Source: an uncultured Bacilli bacterium
GTDB lineage: Bacteria > Bacillota_I > Bacilli_A > RF39 > UBA660
Direction of reading: 5' to 3'
DNA: 64,000 bases
Assembly: GCA_934183165.1 (NCBI GenBank)
Contig: CAKPRZ010000003.1
Coordinates: forward strand, 104,915-168,914
The notes under the pieces are model-generated. The model did not search any database. It saw nothing but the letters and a program-made list of their open reading frames with translations, and had not been told where the DNA came from. Below, piece after piece: positions 7,785 through 14,890 of this stretch. Each line of letters begins with the position of its first letter. Positions within the stretch are counted from its first letter, which is position 1. A program made the translations under genes and the position numbers.

Positions 7785-9779
7785 TCACTTCCTTAAAACT
7801 CTTGTATTATTTCTTTTTAAATGATTTTTACTTACTTCTAAAATGTCTTCGACTGCAAGATTATTAGATGCTAAATTACTGTTTAAATGTCCTTTAACTG
7901 ATATTTGATCTTCATACCCTAAAATCTCACAATCAATATTTCTTTCATATAATAAAGATTTAATAATATGAGAATATCCGTTAAATAGATATATTACTGG
8001 AACTCCATCATTAAAATATTTATAAAAATCTGTATCAGATAATGCTTTTTTACTTTCAACATCTAAAATTTTAGGGTTGGTAACATAAACTATTTTGGCT
8101 TGTATTCCATCTTCATTTAATATTTTATATACTTTTACAATTTGATCTAACATATAATCGCCTGTTGCACATAATATTATGTCAGGATTATCACAATCTA
8201 CAAAGTTTTCAATCTCAATGTTTGCAGTATCATAGGTTTGATATTTCATTAAATGCCTTTTTGATGACACTACCACATTAATTAAATTCTTAGAGTTAAT
8301 AGACTGTTCGACACATTTTATAAGATTAGCACCATCTTTTGGATATAGAACATTATAAAAAGAATCGTATCTTTGTAAAAGTGCATTTACAAATTCAGGA
8401 TTTTGATGAGAATAAGTATTCTCAAAACATGTTGAAGTTAATAAATAATTCAGAGAGCATGTATTTTCATTGTGTAATAATACTTGCTTTTGCATTAAGT
8501 ATTTATAATATTGTGCAAGCATACTTGTAATAATTGGCATAAATCCTTCGTAACTTATGAATAATCCATTATTACCTGCTTGAATATATCCTTGATATAA
8601 TGCTTGAAGCAAATTCTCATTTAGTATTTCAATAGCATTACTACTTAATTTTCCAAATTTGTTTGAAAATAATTCATCTGGTGAAAATATCATAAAATCA
8701 TTTTCTTTTGTATAATCACATAAATAATCTTCTAACATTTCTATATTATCTAGTGTTCTATTTTCCTTTATAGAAATATTTTTCATTGCTTGCTTATTAC
8801 TGAATGCACTTTCAGTTTTAAATTTAAAATTATCAATATTTAAATTATCTGCATTATCAAATAATTCTTCTTCATAAAACTTTAGAAACTTTTTCACTAT
8901 ATCTAACTTGTCTTGCATTGTATAACCTTGAAGTGGATTTTTATGTACCTTTGTATTACCCTCAAGTTTTAAATCATTAATATTTGGTAAAGTAAATCCT
9001 TTTTTAGAACGAAATATGATTAGAGGACATTTGCTACTTAAAGTTTTATTAAATGTTTCTTGCATTAAATTTATAGTCTTTAATAAATCATTCTCTTGCG
9101 TTGCATCAACTATACTTACATCATATCCCATAAGTGAATAATAATTAATTAATTCTTCATTACTAAATCTTGATAAAAATGAATTTGTCCCCATCTTTAA
9201 TTCATTAAGATTAATTATTGGTAACACTTTACTTTTAGTATCAAGCATTTTGTTTAATTGCCATGCAGAACATATAGTCCCTGTTTCTGCTTCACCATCT
9301 CCGATTATACATGGAATAATATCTTCTTCCGTATTAATTGCGTAGCCATAAGCAACACCAAGCGAATATCCAAGTTCTCCACCATCGTAAATAGTTTCTG
9401 GATATTCAGGATTAATTTCGCTTCTAATAGTTTCGCCAAAATCTTTAATTAAGTTGTTAAGTCCTTTTTTATCTAAAGAATATTTAGGATAATAATCTTT
9501 TAAAATTCCATTTAACCATAAATTAGATATTAAAGATACTCCAGCATGTCCAGTACCAATTACAGTTTTGCTTGTTAACTTATTTTTATTTAAGAAATAA
9601 TTTAAGTTAGCTTGTATAAAGTTAAGTGATAAGCTTGTACCTAAATGACCTGGATTATATTTTTTTAAATCTTTTTCTTCAATAGCATCAGGTTTTAAAT
9701 ATTCATTTAAATACATTTCACACAGAACAATATAATTTAAATTATAAAAATATTTTTTTATTAATACATCTTCTTGCAC
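7785..9779 (-). CDS. Divergent phosphoketolase-like thiamine-diphosphate enzyme
   Basis: 664 residues, about 130-160 shorter than typical xylulose-5-P/fructose-6-P phosphoketolases. Family marks in order: NPGHLGTSL (H45, cf. LGHWGT), GTGHAGVSL (H78, cf. GPGHGGPA), GGELGYSLGVAYG, GDGEAETGTICSAWQLNK (TPP-binding motif), ISYEGFMPIITSMLAQYYKYL and SHQNPEFVNALL, then a C-terminal transketolase-like domain with ATGDYMLDQ. The canonical PSHVAPETPGS segment reads RSEINPEYPET, so the catalytic-region His is Glu121. The start is GTG with GGAGG nine bases before; its 5' end overlaps the radical SAM gene by 19 bases. Binding of TPP is likely, but the reaction may not be the classic phosphoketolase one. 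It sits directly after the radical SAM gene, so it may act on the same product. Confidence 0.8.
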   Translation of the reverse strand: MQEDVLIKKYFYNLNYIVLCEMYLNEYLKPDAIEEKDLKKYNPGHLGTSLSLNFIQANLNYFLNKNKLTSKTVIGTGHAGVSLISNLWLNGILKDYYPKYSLDKKGLNNLIKDFGETIRSEINPEYPETIYDGGELGYSLGVAYGYAINTEEDIIPCIIGDGEAETGTICSAWQLNKMLDTKSKVLPIINLNELKMGTNSFLSRFSNEELINYYSLMGYDVSIVDATQENDLLKTINLMQETFNKTLSSKCPLIIFRSKKGFTLPNINDLKLEGNTKVHKNPLQGYTMQDKLDIVKKFLKFYEEELFDNADNLNIDNFKFKTESAFSNKQAMKNISIKENRTLDNIEMLEDYLCDYTKENDFMIFSPDELFSNKFGKLSSNAIEILNENLLQALYQGYIQAGNNGLFISYEGFMPIITSMLAQYYKYLMQKQVLLHNENTCSLNYLLTSTCFENTYSHQNPEFVNALLQRYDSFYNVLYPKDGANLIKCVEQSINSKNLINVVVSSKRHLMKYQTYDTANIEIENFVDCDNPDIILCATGDYMLDQIVKVYKILNEDGIQAKIVYVTNPKILDVESKKALSDTDFYKYFNDGVPVIYLFNGYSHIIKSLLYERNIDCEILGYEDQISVKGHLNSNLASNNLAVEDILEVSKNHLKRNNTRVLRK

Positions 9780-10840
9780 CTTACCTTACCTCCACTTTTT
9801 TCTTTATCATCAAAATATAAACTTCTAAAACATTCCCATGTCTTTGGTTTCATTTCTTCTTTATTCTTGAATATATCATTAATAATCATTCTTGCTTTAA
9901 TATAAAATTCAACATCTTTTGCTTCTTCACATCTGTACATTTCTTGATAAGGAGTATAATCTTGAAAAACTTGTATAATTGGAAATTTATTAATACTTCC
10001 TTTTAAATAATTAAAATAATGTTCAATTGTTTCTAAATCTTCTAATCCTAATATATATAGAAATGTTGTTGTTAAACCTAATGAGGAACAATATTCAAGT
10101 AATTCTTTTGCTTTATCAATAGTTAAGCTTGCTTTTTCAGGCCTCATAAATTTCTCTCTATCAAGAAATTTTTCAATTGTTAGATATAATCCAAAGTCGT
10201 CTATTTCATTTGATAACATTTTAATTTTGTCATAATCACGAAGTTGAGACCCAATATAATTAATACTTCCATTAAAATCCATATTTTTAAATGTTTCATT
10301 TACAAGTAATAAATGGTCTATTAATTTATCTTCTGATTCAAAGCATCCAGTACAAATAGTAACATTCTCAATATTTCTCATACTCTCTATATTATTTTCC
10401 ATTAATAATTTAGTAAAATAATCTCTAATATTTTTTTCTGTATTAAACTCTAGTACATCTTCATCAGTTAAACTATAAGTCCCACAAAACTTACATCCAA
10501 CACACTTGCTTCTCGAATTAGAATTAAATGTTATAACTTTTTTATCATTTCTAAAATATGTTGATAAACAAGTATCTTTTTCAATACCAGAAACTTTACC
10601 AACTGGTACTCCTTCAAGTAATAAAGTATTATTCTCTAACTTAAATGGAGATTTTGCAAATGTATTAACACACACAGCAAAATAAGTTTTCTTATTAGAA
10701 TCTAATAGTTCAAGATTAAATCTTAATCTATTTTCATCAGTATTATCTACTATAATTCCATATCTATTTAGAGCTATAGATAATACATTCTCCAAACTTA
10801 AATTATACTTCTCTGCAATTCCTTTAAAATAATCTAACAT
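9761..10840 (-). CDS. Radical SAM protein with CX2CX2C cluster motif
   Basis: 359 residues, ATG at 10840 after AGGGG. The cluster motif is SRSKCVGCKFCGTYSL (C113, C116, C119). Spacing is CX2CX2C rather than the canonical CX3CX2C; I rechecked this on the DNA. Downstream strands fit a TIM-barrel SAM fold: ENVTICTGCFES, NGSINYIGSQLRDYD, DDFGLYLTIEKFLDREKF, TTTFLYILGLED and IIQVFQDYTPYQ. An N-terminal ~100-residue domain precedes the cluster; it has no clear RRE. The C-terminus is Lys/Cys-rich. The gene follows a 29-residue peptide gene and an intrinsic terminator, and overlaps the phosphoketolase-like gene, so peptide modification or a small-molecule pathway are both possible. Substrate not known. 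Confidence 0.8.
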   Translation of the reverse strand: MLDYFKGIAEKYNLSLENVLSIALNRYGIIVDNTDENRLRFNLELLDSNKKTYFAVCVNTFAKSPFKLENNTLLLEGVPVGKVSGIEKDTCLSTYFRNDKKVITFNSNSRSKCVGCKFCGTYSLTDEDVLEFNTEKNIRDYFTKLLMENNIESMRNIENVTICTGCFESEDKLIDHLLLVNETFKNMDFNGSINYIGSQLRDYDKIKMLSNEIDDFGLYLTIEKFLDREKFMRPEKASLTIDKAKELLEYCSSLGLTTTFLYILGLEDLETIEHYFNYLKGSINKFPIIQVFQDYTPYQEMYRCEEAKDVEFYIKARMIINDIFKNKEEMKPKTWECFRSLYFDDKEKSGGKVRCKKMY

Positions 10841-10852
10841 AATATATCCCCT

Positions 10853-10900
10853 AAAAAAAGAGATGACAAAAACGCTAATTTGTTAATGTCATCTCTTTTT
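10853..10900 (-). terminator. Intrinsic terminator between peptide and radical SAM genes
   Basis: A perfect 14-bp stem (10855-10868 with 10887-10900, GAGATGACA/TGTCATCTC core) with an 18-base loop is followed on the minus strand by a run of T. The 5' arm includes the last codons and stop of the small peptide gene at 10889; the radical SAM ribosome site comes right after the T run. This layout would give much peptide mRNA and a regulated or reduced downstream operon. Confidence 0.85.
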
Positions 10901-10978
10901 AGAGACAGTAGTGCCTAAACTTTTTACTGATGAAAGATTTAAATCATAATAATCATAACAATCATAATATTTAGACAT
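10889..10978 (-). CDS. Small Tyr/Asp-rich peptide (29 aa): RiPP precursor or leader peptide
   Basis: Found by reading the gap between the LysR and radical SAM genes. ATG at 10978 follows AAGGAAGTGATAGT. The peptide holds YYDCYDYYD near its N-terminus (five Tyr, three Asp, one Cys within nine residues), then LNLSSVKSLG and a basic end KKR; the stop TGA lies in the terminator arm. A ribosome site, a coherent short frame, a terminator and a radical SAM gene directly after make it a good candidate for a modified-peptide precursor. The clustered Tyr codons (all TAT) also fit an attenuation leader peptide sensing Tyr-tRNA. Neither role is proven; the coding call itself is moderately sure. Confidence 0.5.
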   Translation of the reverse strand: MSKYYDCYDYYDLNLSSVKSLGTTVSKKR

Positions 10979-11044
10979 ACTATCACTTCCTTGAATATAT
11001 AATATCACATTATTTACACTTTTTTTACATACAAGAAACAAATA

Positions 11045-11923
11045 CTAGTTATCGGAATTTTTAATAGTCCTTTTTAAACTATCAATATATTTTAATACTA
11101 ATTTGTTTTTGTCTTTTGTTTTATATACTATAGAAATACTATCAGTTGGAATATTTTTAAAACTTTCAATTACAACAACTAAACCATTTTCTACTTCATC
11201 CTCAATAAATTTCTTATTTATATAACCAATTCCCATATCATTAATTATTAATTTTTTAAGTAGAGTTGAATTAGGAATCTCAATTTCAACAGAATAATTA
11301 ATATTATTATCTATAAGGTATTGTTCAATATTTCTTCTTTTTTCAGAACTTCCAGGCAAAATCATAGGACAAACATAATCATCACAATTTTGGAATTTTT
11401 CTTCATAAAACTTTTTAGAACAAACAAATACATTTTCAGCATCGGCTATTTTTTCTACTTTAATATAACTTTCAAATTTAAAGAACATCGGATATCTACA
11501 TACAACAATATCAAGTTCTTCTTTTTTCAACATTTGAAACATATCAGTAGCATTAGCAAATGAAAAACTTAACTTTGCTTCATTGTTTTTCTTTTTAAAT
11601 TCCGAAACAGAATCTGCTAGATAATTATCTGCTATAAATCTAGTACATCCGATTTTCAACTCATTATTTATTAGTTCATCATCTAATATATTCTTTATTT
11701 CTTCTAATCTTAAAAATAAATCCTTACCATAATTTGTTAGAGAAACATCAGACTTTTCTCTCTTAAAAAATTTTTTATTTAATTGTTCTTCTAAATTTTT
11801 CACATTAGAACTTAGTGAAGACTGTGATATATTAGCTTGTTTACTTGCTTTAGTAAATCCACCATATTTTGCAACATAATAAAAACTTCTATATAAATTA
11901 AGATTAACATCAAAATTATTCAT
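11045..11923 (-). CDS. LysR-family transcription regulator
   Basis: 292 residues from ATG at 11923, which follows AGGAGGGAGAAT; an in-frame TTG at 11941 lies before the ribosome site. The N-terminal winged helix is typical: YRSFYYVAKYGGFTKASKQA, NISQSSLSSNVKNLEEQLN, KKFFKREKSDVSLTNYG. The remainder is an effector-binding domain (ELKIGCTRFIADNYLADSVS, LDIVVCRYP). It precedes the peptide-radical SAM-phosphoketolase-PHP run on the same strand and is the likely local regulator. No LysR box was defined in the ~70 bases between it and the peptide gene. The inducer is unknown. Confidence 0.85.
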   Translation of the reverse strand: MNNFDVNLNLYRSFYYVAKYGGFTKASKQANISQSSLSSNVKNLEEQLNKKFFKREKSDVSLTNYGKDLFLRLEEIKNILDDELINNELKIGCTRFIADNYLADSVSEFKKKNNEAKLSFSFANATDMFQMLKKEELDIVVCRYPMFFKFESYIKVEKIADAENVFVCSKKFYEEKFQNCDDYVCPMILPGSSEKRRNIEQYLIDNNINYSVEIEIPNSTLLKKLIINDMGIGYINKKFIEDEVENGLVVVIESFKNIPTDSISIVYKTKDKNKLVLKYIDSLKRTIKNSDN

Positions 11924-11978
11924 ATTCTCCCTCCTAATCAACTAACTTTAATTTAATTTGATTTAATTTAAAATTATA

Positions 11979-12161
11979 TTATCCTTTTTTACTAACTAAA
12001 TTCATTCCCAATATTTTTTTCTTTTCTCTAATTTTTTCTTCAATTTTATCTTTTTGTTTATTTATTTTTGAAAGCATATCTAAATTTTCATTTGTTTGTT
12101 CATACATCATTCTTATAGTTCTTACAAATGCCTCCCAATCAAATCTACTATCTTCATTCAC
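11979..12161 (-). CDS. Small coiled-coil protein, 60 aa
   Basis: Begins most likely at the GTG at 12161, whose GTGA overlaps the TGA of the upstream 30-residue membrane peptide; an in-frame TTG at 12170 is less likely. The middle and end are heptad-like and charged (NLDMLSKINKQKDKIEEKIREKKK). No family recognised. The coupled layout with a tiny membrane peptide resembles small genes of integrative elements. Just downstream is the LysR gene. Confidence 0.4.
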   Translation of the reverse strand: MNEDSRFDWEAFVRTIRMMYEQTNENLDMLSKINKQKDKIEEKIREKKKILGMNLVSKKG

Positions 12162-12250
12162 CTTAAGCAAAAAATTAATATTACTATTCCAGATAAAGCC
12201 ATTATTATAAAAAATGCAAACTCTACTTTAATAATTATATCTTGTTCCAT
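12158..12250 (-). CDS. Tiny membrane peptide, 30 aa
   Basis: ATG at 12250 follows AAGGAGG by eight bases. The product is a short charged start (MEQDIIIKVE) and one membrane helix (FAFFIIMALSGIVILIFCL) ending in Arg. Its stop overlaps the start of the next 60-residue gene. Small single-pass peptides of this sort can be toxins, membrane-complex subunits or element-encoded proteins; nothing here decides among them. Confidence 0.45.
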   Translation of the reverse strand: MEQDIIIKVEFAFFIIMALSGIVILIFCLR

Positions 12251-12308
12251 ACAAATAGCCTCCTTAAAAATACTAGAATACTTAAGCCTATTAACTCTAA
12301 TATTTTTT

Positions 12309-12515
12309 TTAAAGAACTCTTTTCATTTTCTTAACCATATCCATATATAAGAAATAATCAACTTCATAATAAAGTGTATATTTAAAAAACTCTCTTTTAT
12401 TCCATTTCTTTCTTTCATCTATTATAACATAAGTTACATATATTAATATCAAAACTATTGCAATGATAGTGTAAAATATTTTGTGGTAGACATAACAAAA
12501 GAAAATCAAAGCCAT
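12309..12515 (-). CDS. Small membrane protein, possibly a fragment (68 aa)
   Basis: One or two hydrophobic segments in the first ~32 residues (FYTIIAIVLILIYVTYVIID), then a basic, Tyr-rich tail. There is no ribosome site ahead of the ATG at 12515, and the ISLre2 remnant starts 43 bases away on the other strand. It may therefore be the 3' piece of a longer gene broken by the insertion, or a real small gene started elsewhere. Family not recognised. Confidence 0.3.
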   Translation of the reverse strand: MALIFFCYVYHKIFYTIIAIVLILIYVTYVIIDERKKWNKREFFKYTLYYEVDYFLYMDMVKKMKRVL

Positions 12516-12557
12516 GTTATAATAAATTTGAAAAAAATAAACAAGGAGTGATCTTCT

Positions 12558-13103
12558 ATGAAGATGATAACATATTTTAATGATTTAGTAACAAAAAACT
12601 TTAATAATTATTTAAAAAAATATTTTAATTTCATTGATTATACCGATAAAAATGGTAATTTTATTAACTATTATAATTTTATAAATGATTTAGATTCATT
12701 TAATGATTCTTTTATGAAAGATGTTATTAAATATTATTTTGAATATATTGATGAATGCTTCTTTAATTCTTATTATAGAAAGAAATATTGTAAGTCTACT
12801 GGATTTTATGAAAGAAAGAATTATGTTACTCTATTTGGCGAAATATCATTCAAAAGAAGATACTATTATGATAATAATACCAATGAATATTTCTTCTTTA
12901 CTGATTTGTTTTTGGGTTTACCTAAAAGAAAACATTTTGACCAATTCGTTTGTGCTGAACTATGTGATCAATCAACTACTGAAAGTTACTCTAAAGCCGA
13001 CGAAATAATCGCTAATAAAATTGGTAAAAGAATTAATAATAACATCGATATTTCAAGAGCTACAGCTAGTAATATAGTTATTTCTTTAAACACTTTTGTA
13101 TAA
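12558..13103 (+). mobile_element. ISLre2-family (UPF0236) transposase, N-terminal remnant
   Basis: The frame gives 181 residues, of which about the first 170 are native. FYERKNYVTLFGEISFKRRY, LFLGLPKRKHFDQFV and a later SYSKADEIIANKIGKRI-type helical stretch match the UPF0236/ISLre2 transposase N-terminal region, whose members are some 400-500 residues long. ATG at 12558 has AAGGAG ahead, and a TATAAT lies near 12518. The last residues (ISLNTFV) are read across the antisense of the MobV fragment, so the gene is cut near 13075 and cannot make an active transposase. The 3' part was not found in this window. Confidence 0.75.
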
Positions 13104-13270
13104 GTAGTATTAATTGCTACAAGTTCAATGTTATCTTTGCTTAATTCTAATTTAATATCAGGATTAGAATTATATGCTTGTTTTTCTCTATTATTATGTG
13201 ATCCTATTTGTCTTAAATCGCTCATAGTCATAATAGGTTCACTTCTAAATATTGCATAATTTAAATTCAT
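13076..13270 (-). pseudogene. MobV (Pre/Mob) relaxase, N-terminal fragment
   Basis: About 65 residues from ATG at 13270, preceded by GAAAGGAG. NYAIFRSEPIMTMSDLRQIG then SHNNREKQAYNSNPDI matches the N-terminus of Pre/Mob enzymes; H25 in SHNNRE corresponds to the catalytic-His motif of MobM-type relaxases. The frame then runs into antisense of the ISLre2 remnant, so the remaining 300 or more residues are missing. A matching MobV-type oriT lies 11 kb away at 2190-2254. Together they show a formerly mobilisable element whose relaxase is now broken, unless another copy lies outside the window. Confidence 0.7.
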
Positions 13271-13296
13271 ATATCATTTCTCCTTTCGTTTTATAC

Positions 13297-13325
13297 AACA
13301 AAAAGATATGTCGTTAAACATACCT
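13297..13325 (-). terminator. Terminator after the HhH-GPD-like gene
   Basis: AGATATGT (13304-13311) pairs with ACATACCT (13318-13325) with one G-U pair, followed on the minus strand by TTTTTG. It starts directly after the stop of the gene at 13326 and precedes the mob ribosome site. Confidence 0.6.
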
Positions 13326-14318
13326 TTAATTACATATCTCATCATATTTCTTATTATAATGACAATAATTTCTTATTTTACATCTTTCACAATTAGGGTT
13401 TTCCCCACATATATTAGCAGACCTTAATAAACAGAATTGTTGAATTATTGATTCTACTACTATTTCATCACAATTATTAAGTTTTGCTATTCTTTTAATA
13501 ATATTTAATACTTGTTGTGCTGTAGCATTAGCGTTTTCAACAACACCTAATCTATGACTACCAAATAATTTTTTAAGTTGAACACTGTTTTTACAAGTAT
13601 TAATACCAATTCGTTTTAAATAATCATAAGCAAATGCTCGTCCAACTTGTGCCATTTTGTATTTTCCATCATTTAACATATTAGCAATATCATTAGGTAT
13701 TTCTTTATTTACAAAATTATCTAAACTACCATAATCTTTTTCTATTTTCTCTAATACCATTATATTTTTAGATAATGCTTTCATTTGATTATTAATCATT
13801 GGATTAGTACAATGAATCATTCTTAATTTATTAACTAAAATACTCGAATCAACTACCTTTAAATAATTCTTATTATAATTATGAAATATCTCATCAATAG
13901 CGTCCATATTTTCTCTAATATTATTATCTCCCCATCTATGATTTGATAAAAGAGATATAATTAATGCTTTTAAGTGTTCTTCAAAAGTATATTTTTTACT
14001 TTTCTTTCTTGATTTAACATTATTAACTAAATCCTTAATATCACTCATATAATCATAATTAATATAATCCATACTTTCTTTAATAAGAGGCAGTATTTCT
14101 TTTAAATCATTATCATCTAATATTGTTATCTTACTTACCATATCATAATTAGGATTATATGCTATTTGATTATTAATACAATCTTTTAAAATCTTTATAA
14201 TTTCTTCATTAGAGAAGTACTTAACTTTCTCAATAGGGAATATAATTTTATTTACCTCAACATATTTTATCAGTAAAGGTATTAACTCAGGATTTTTAAA
14301 AATTTGCTCATTTTTCAT
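13326..14318 (-). CDS. HhH-GPD/endonuclease III-like Fe-S protein, degenerate active site
   Basis: 330 residues. The C-terminal half aligns by pattern with endonuclease III: ALIISLLSNHRWGDNNIREN (cf. LLSAQST..), MNDQ-like helices, a hairpin-like KMAQVGRAFAYDYLK and a C-terminal cysteine set C304-X5-C310-X2-C313-X5-C319 in place of C-X6-C-X2-C-X5-C. The Lys of LPGVGRKTA and the Asp of VDTH are not kept (GRAFA, CKNSVQL), so glycosylase activity is doubtful while an Fe-S cluster is likely. The N-terminal ~110 residues are all-helical and unlike known family members. It lies between the MobV fragment and truncated spoIVA, so it belongs to the mobile element. A DNA-binding role is inferred. Confidence 0.5.
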   Translation of the reverse strand: MKNEQIFKNPELIPLLIKYVEVNKIIFPIEKVKYFSNEEIIKILKDCINNQIAYNPNYDMVSKITILDDNDLKEILPLIKESMDYINYDYMSDIKDLVNNVKSRKKSKKYTFEEHLKALIISLLSNHRWGDNNIRENMDAIDEIFHNYNKNYLKVVDSSILVNKLRMIHCTNPMINNQMKALSKNIMVLEKIEKDYGSLDNFVNKEIPNDIANMLNDGKYKMAQVGRAFAYDYLKRIGINTCKNSVQLKKLFGSHRLGVVENANATAQQVLNIIKRIAKLNNCDEIVVESIIQQFCLLRSANICGENPNCERCKIRNYCHYNKKYDEICN

Positions 14319-14324
14319 AAAAAA

Positions 14325-14373
14325 AATATCTCACTTTCTATAAATTAGTCTTTAACTAATAAAGTGAAATATT
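14325..14373. other. Long hairpin at the element edge
   Basis: AATATCTCACTTT (14325-14337) pairs with AAAGTGAAATATT (14361-14373) with one mismatch, and an inner TTAGT/ACTAA pair sits in the loop. It lies just upstream of the HhH-GPD-like start and about 70 bases from the spoIVA break. It could be an element-end structure or a transcription block. Confidence 0.4.
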
Positions 14374-14421
14374 GTCTAAAGCCTTATTTTATGGGCGCTT
14401 ATTTATTTTTTATTTGGGGTA

Positions 14422-14802
14422 TCACATATTCACGAACACCCATGGTGTTTTTACCATTCTAGGTCCTGCATCATCCTCAGCTCCTTTAGCATTTTTGATC
14501 AAATATCCAACACAGTCAATTAATCTTATATTGCAATCAAAATCATCGATTTTTATTTTGGCAGCATTAGTAGGAACAAATTTTGGTTCTATTGTCATAA
14601 TCGTTTTTCCACCGGAACTTTGTGGAATTTCATCTAAAGCTCTTTTCTTTTCATATTCATCTTCTATATAAGGTACAACTAAAGTTTCTATTACCTTTTT
14701 TATAAAAGTACTTTTACCAGTTCTAACGCCACCTACTACTCCTAAATATATATCGCCACCAGTACGCTGTGAAATATTTTTTATAATTTCCATTTTATCC
14801 AT
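14422..14802 (-). pseudogene. spoIVA: Stage IV sporulation protein A, N-terminal 5' part only
   Basis: 126 codons of a gene that normally has about 490. The first ~121 residues are unmistakable SpoIVA: NISQRTGGDIYLGVVGGVRT, GKSTFIKKV (Walker A), SGGKTIMTIEPKFVP, IRLIDCVGYLI and GPRMVKTPW. After TPW (Trp codon 14440-14442) the sequence turns into VFVNM and a TGA. SpoIVA is the ATPase that forms the base of the spore coat, so a permanent cut would stop normal coat assembly. Upstream are DUF5305, SipW-like, SpoVIF and Der genes, close to the der-spoIVA order in Bacillus. The 3' part is not in the window; it may lie beyond the left edge, on the far side of an inserted element. Confidence 0.85.
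14435..14449. other. Inverted repeat at the spoIVA junction (possible attachment site)
   Basis: AACACC-CAT-GGTGTT forms 6-bp arms around a 3-base centre exactly where SpoIVA homology ends. One arm (minus strand AACACC) belongs to the conserved TPW codons; the other belongs to the incoming DNA. This is the kind of imperfect palindrome found at site-specific recombination junctions, but no recombinase gene is visible in the window. Confidence 0.4.
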
Positions 14803-14864
14803 TTTATCAACTCTCTTCTATATATTTTCATTTAAATTTATGTAGAAAAAAGTATAGATATTAC

Positions 14865-14890
14865 AAAAAAAGAGCAAAACTTGCTCTTTT
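14865..14890 (-). terminator. Terminator after the DUF5305 gene
   Basis: AAAAGAGCAA (14868-14877) pairs with TTGCTCTTTT (14881-14890), followed on the minus strand by a T run. It overlaps the stop of the gene at 14889 and separates it from spoIVA. Confidence 0.8.

Noticed and set aside
12986..13075. C-terminal part of the open frame continuing the MobV fragment
   Set aside because: It is the antisense of the ISLre2 transposase, so only residues up to about 65 are relaxase.
14803..14864. Sigma-E promoter for spoIVA
   Set aside because: An ATA-like -35 and a CATA-like -10 can be picked near 14840, but in such AT-rich DNA the match is too weak to list.
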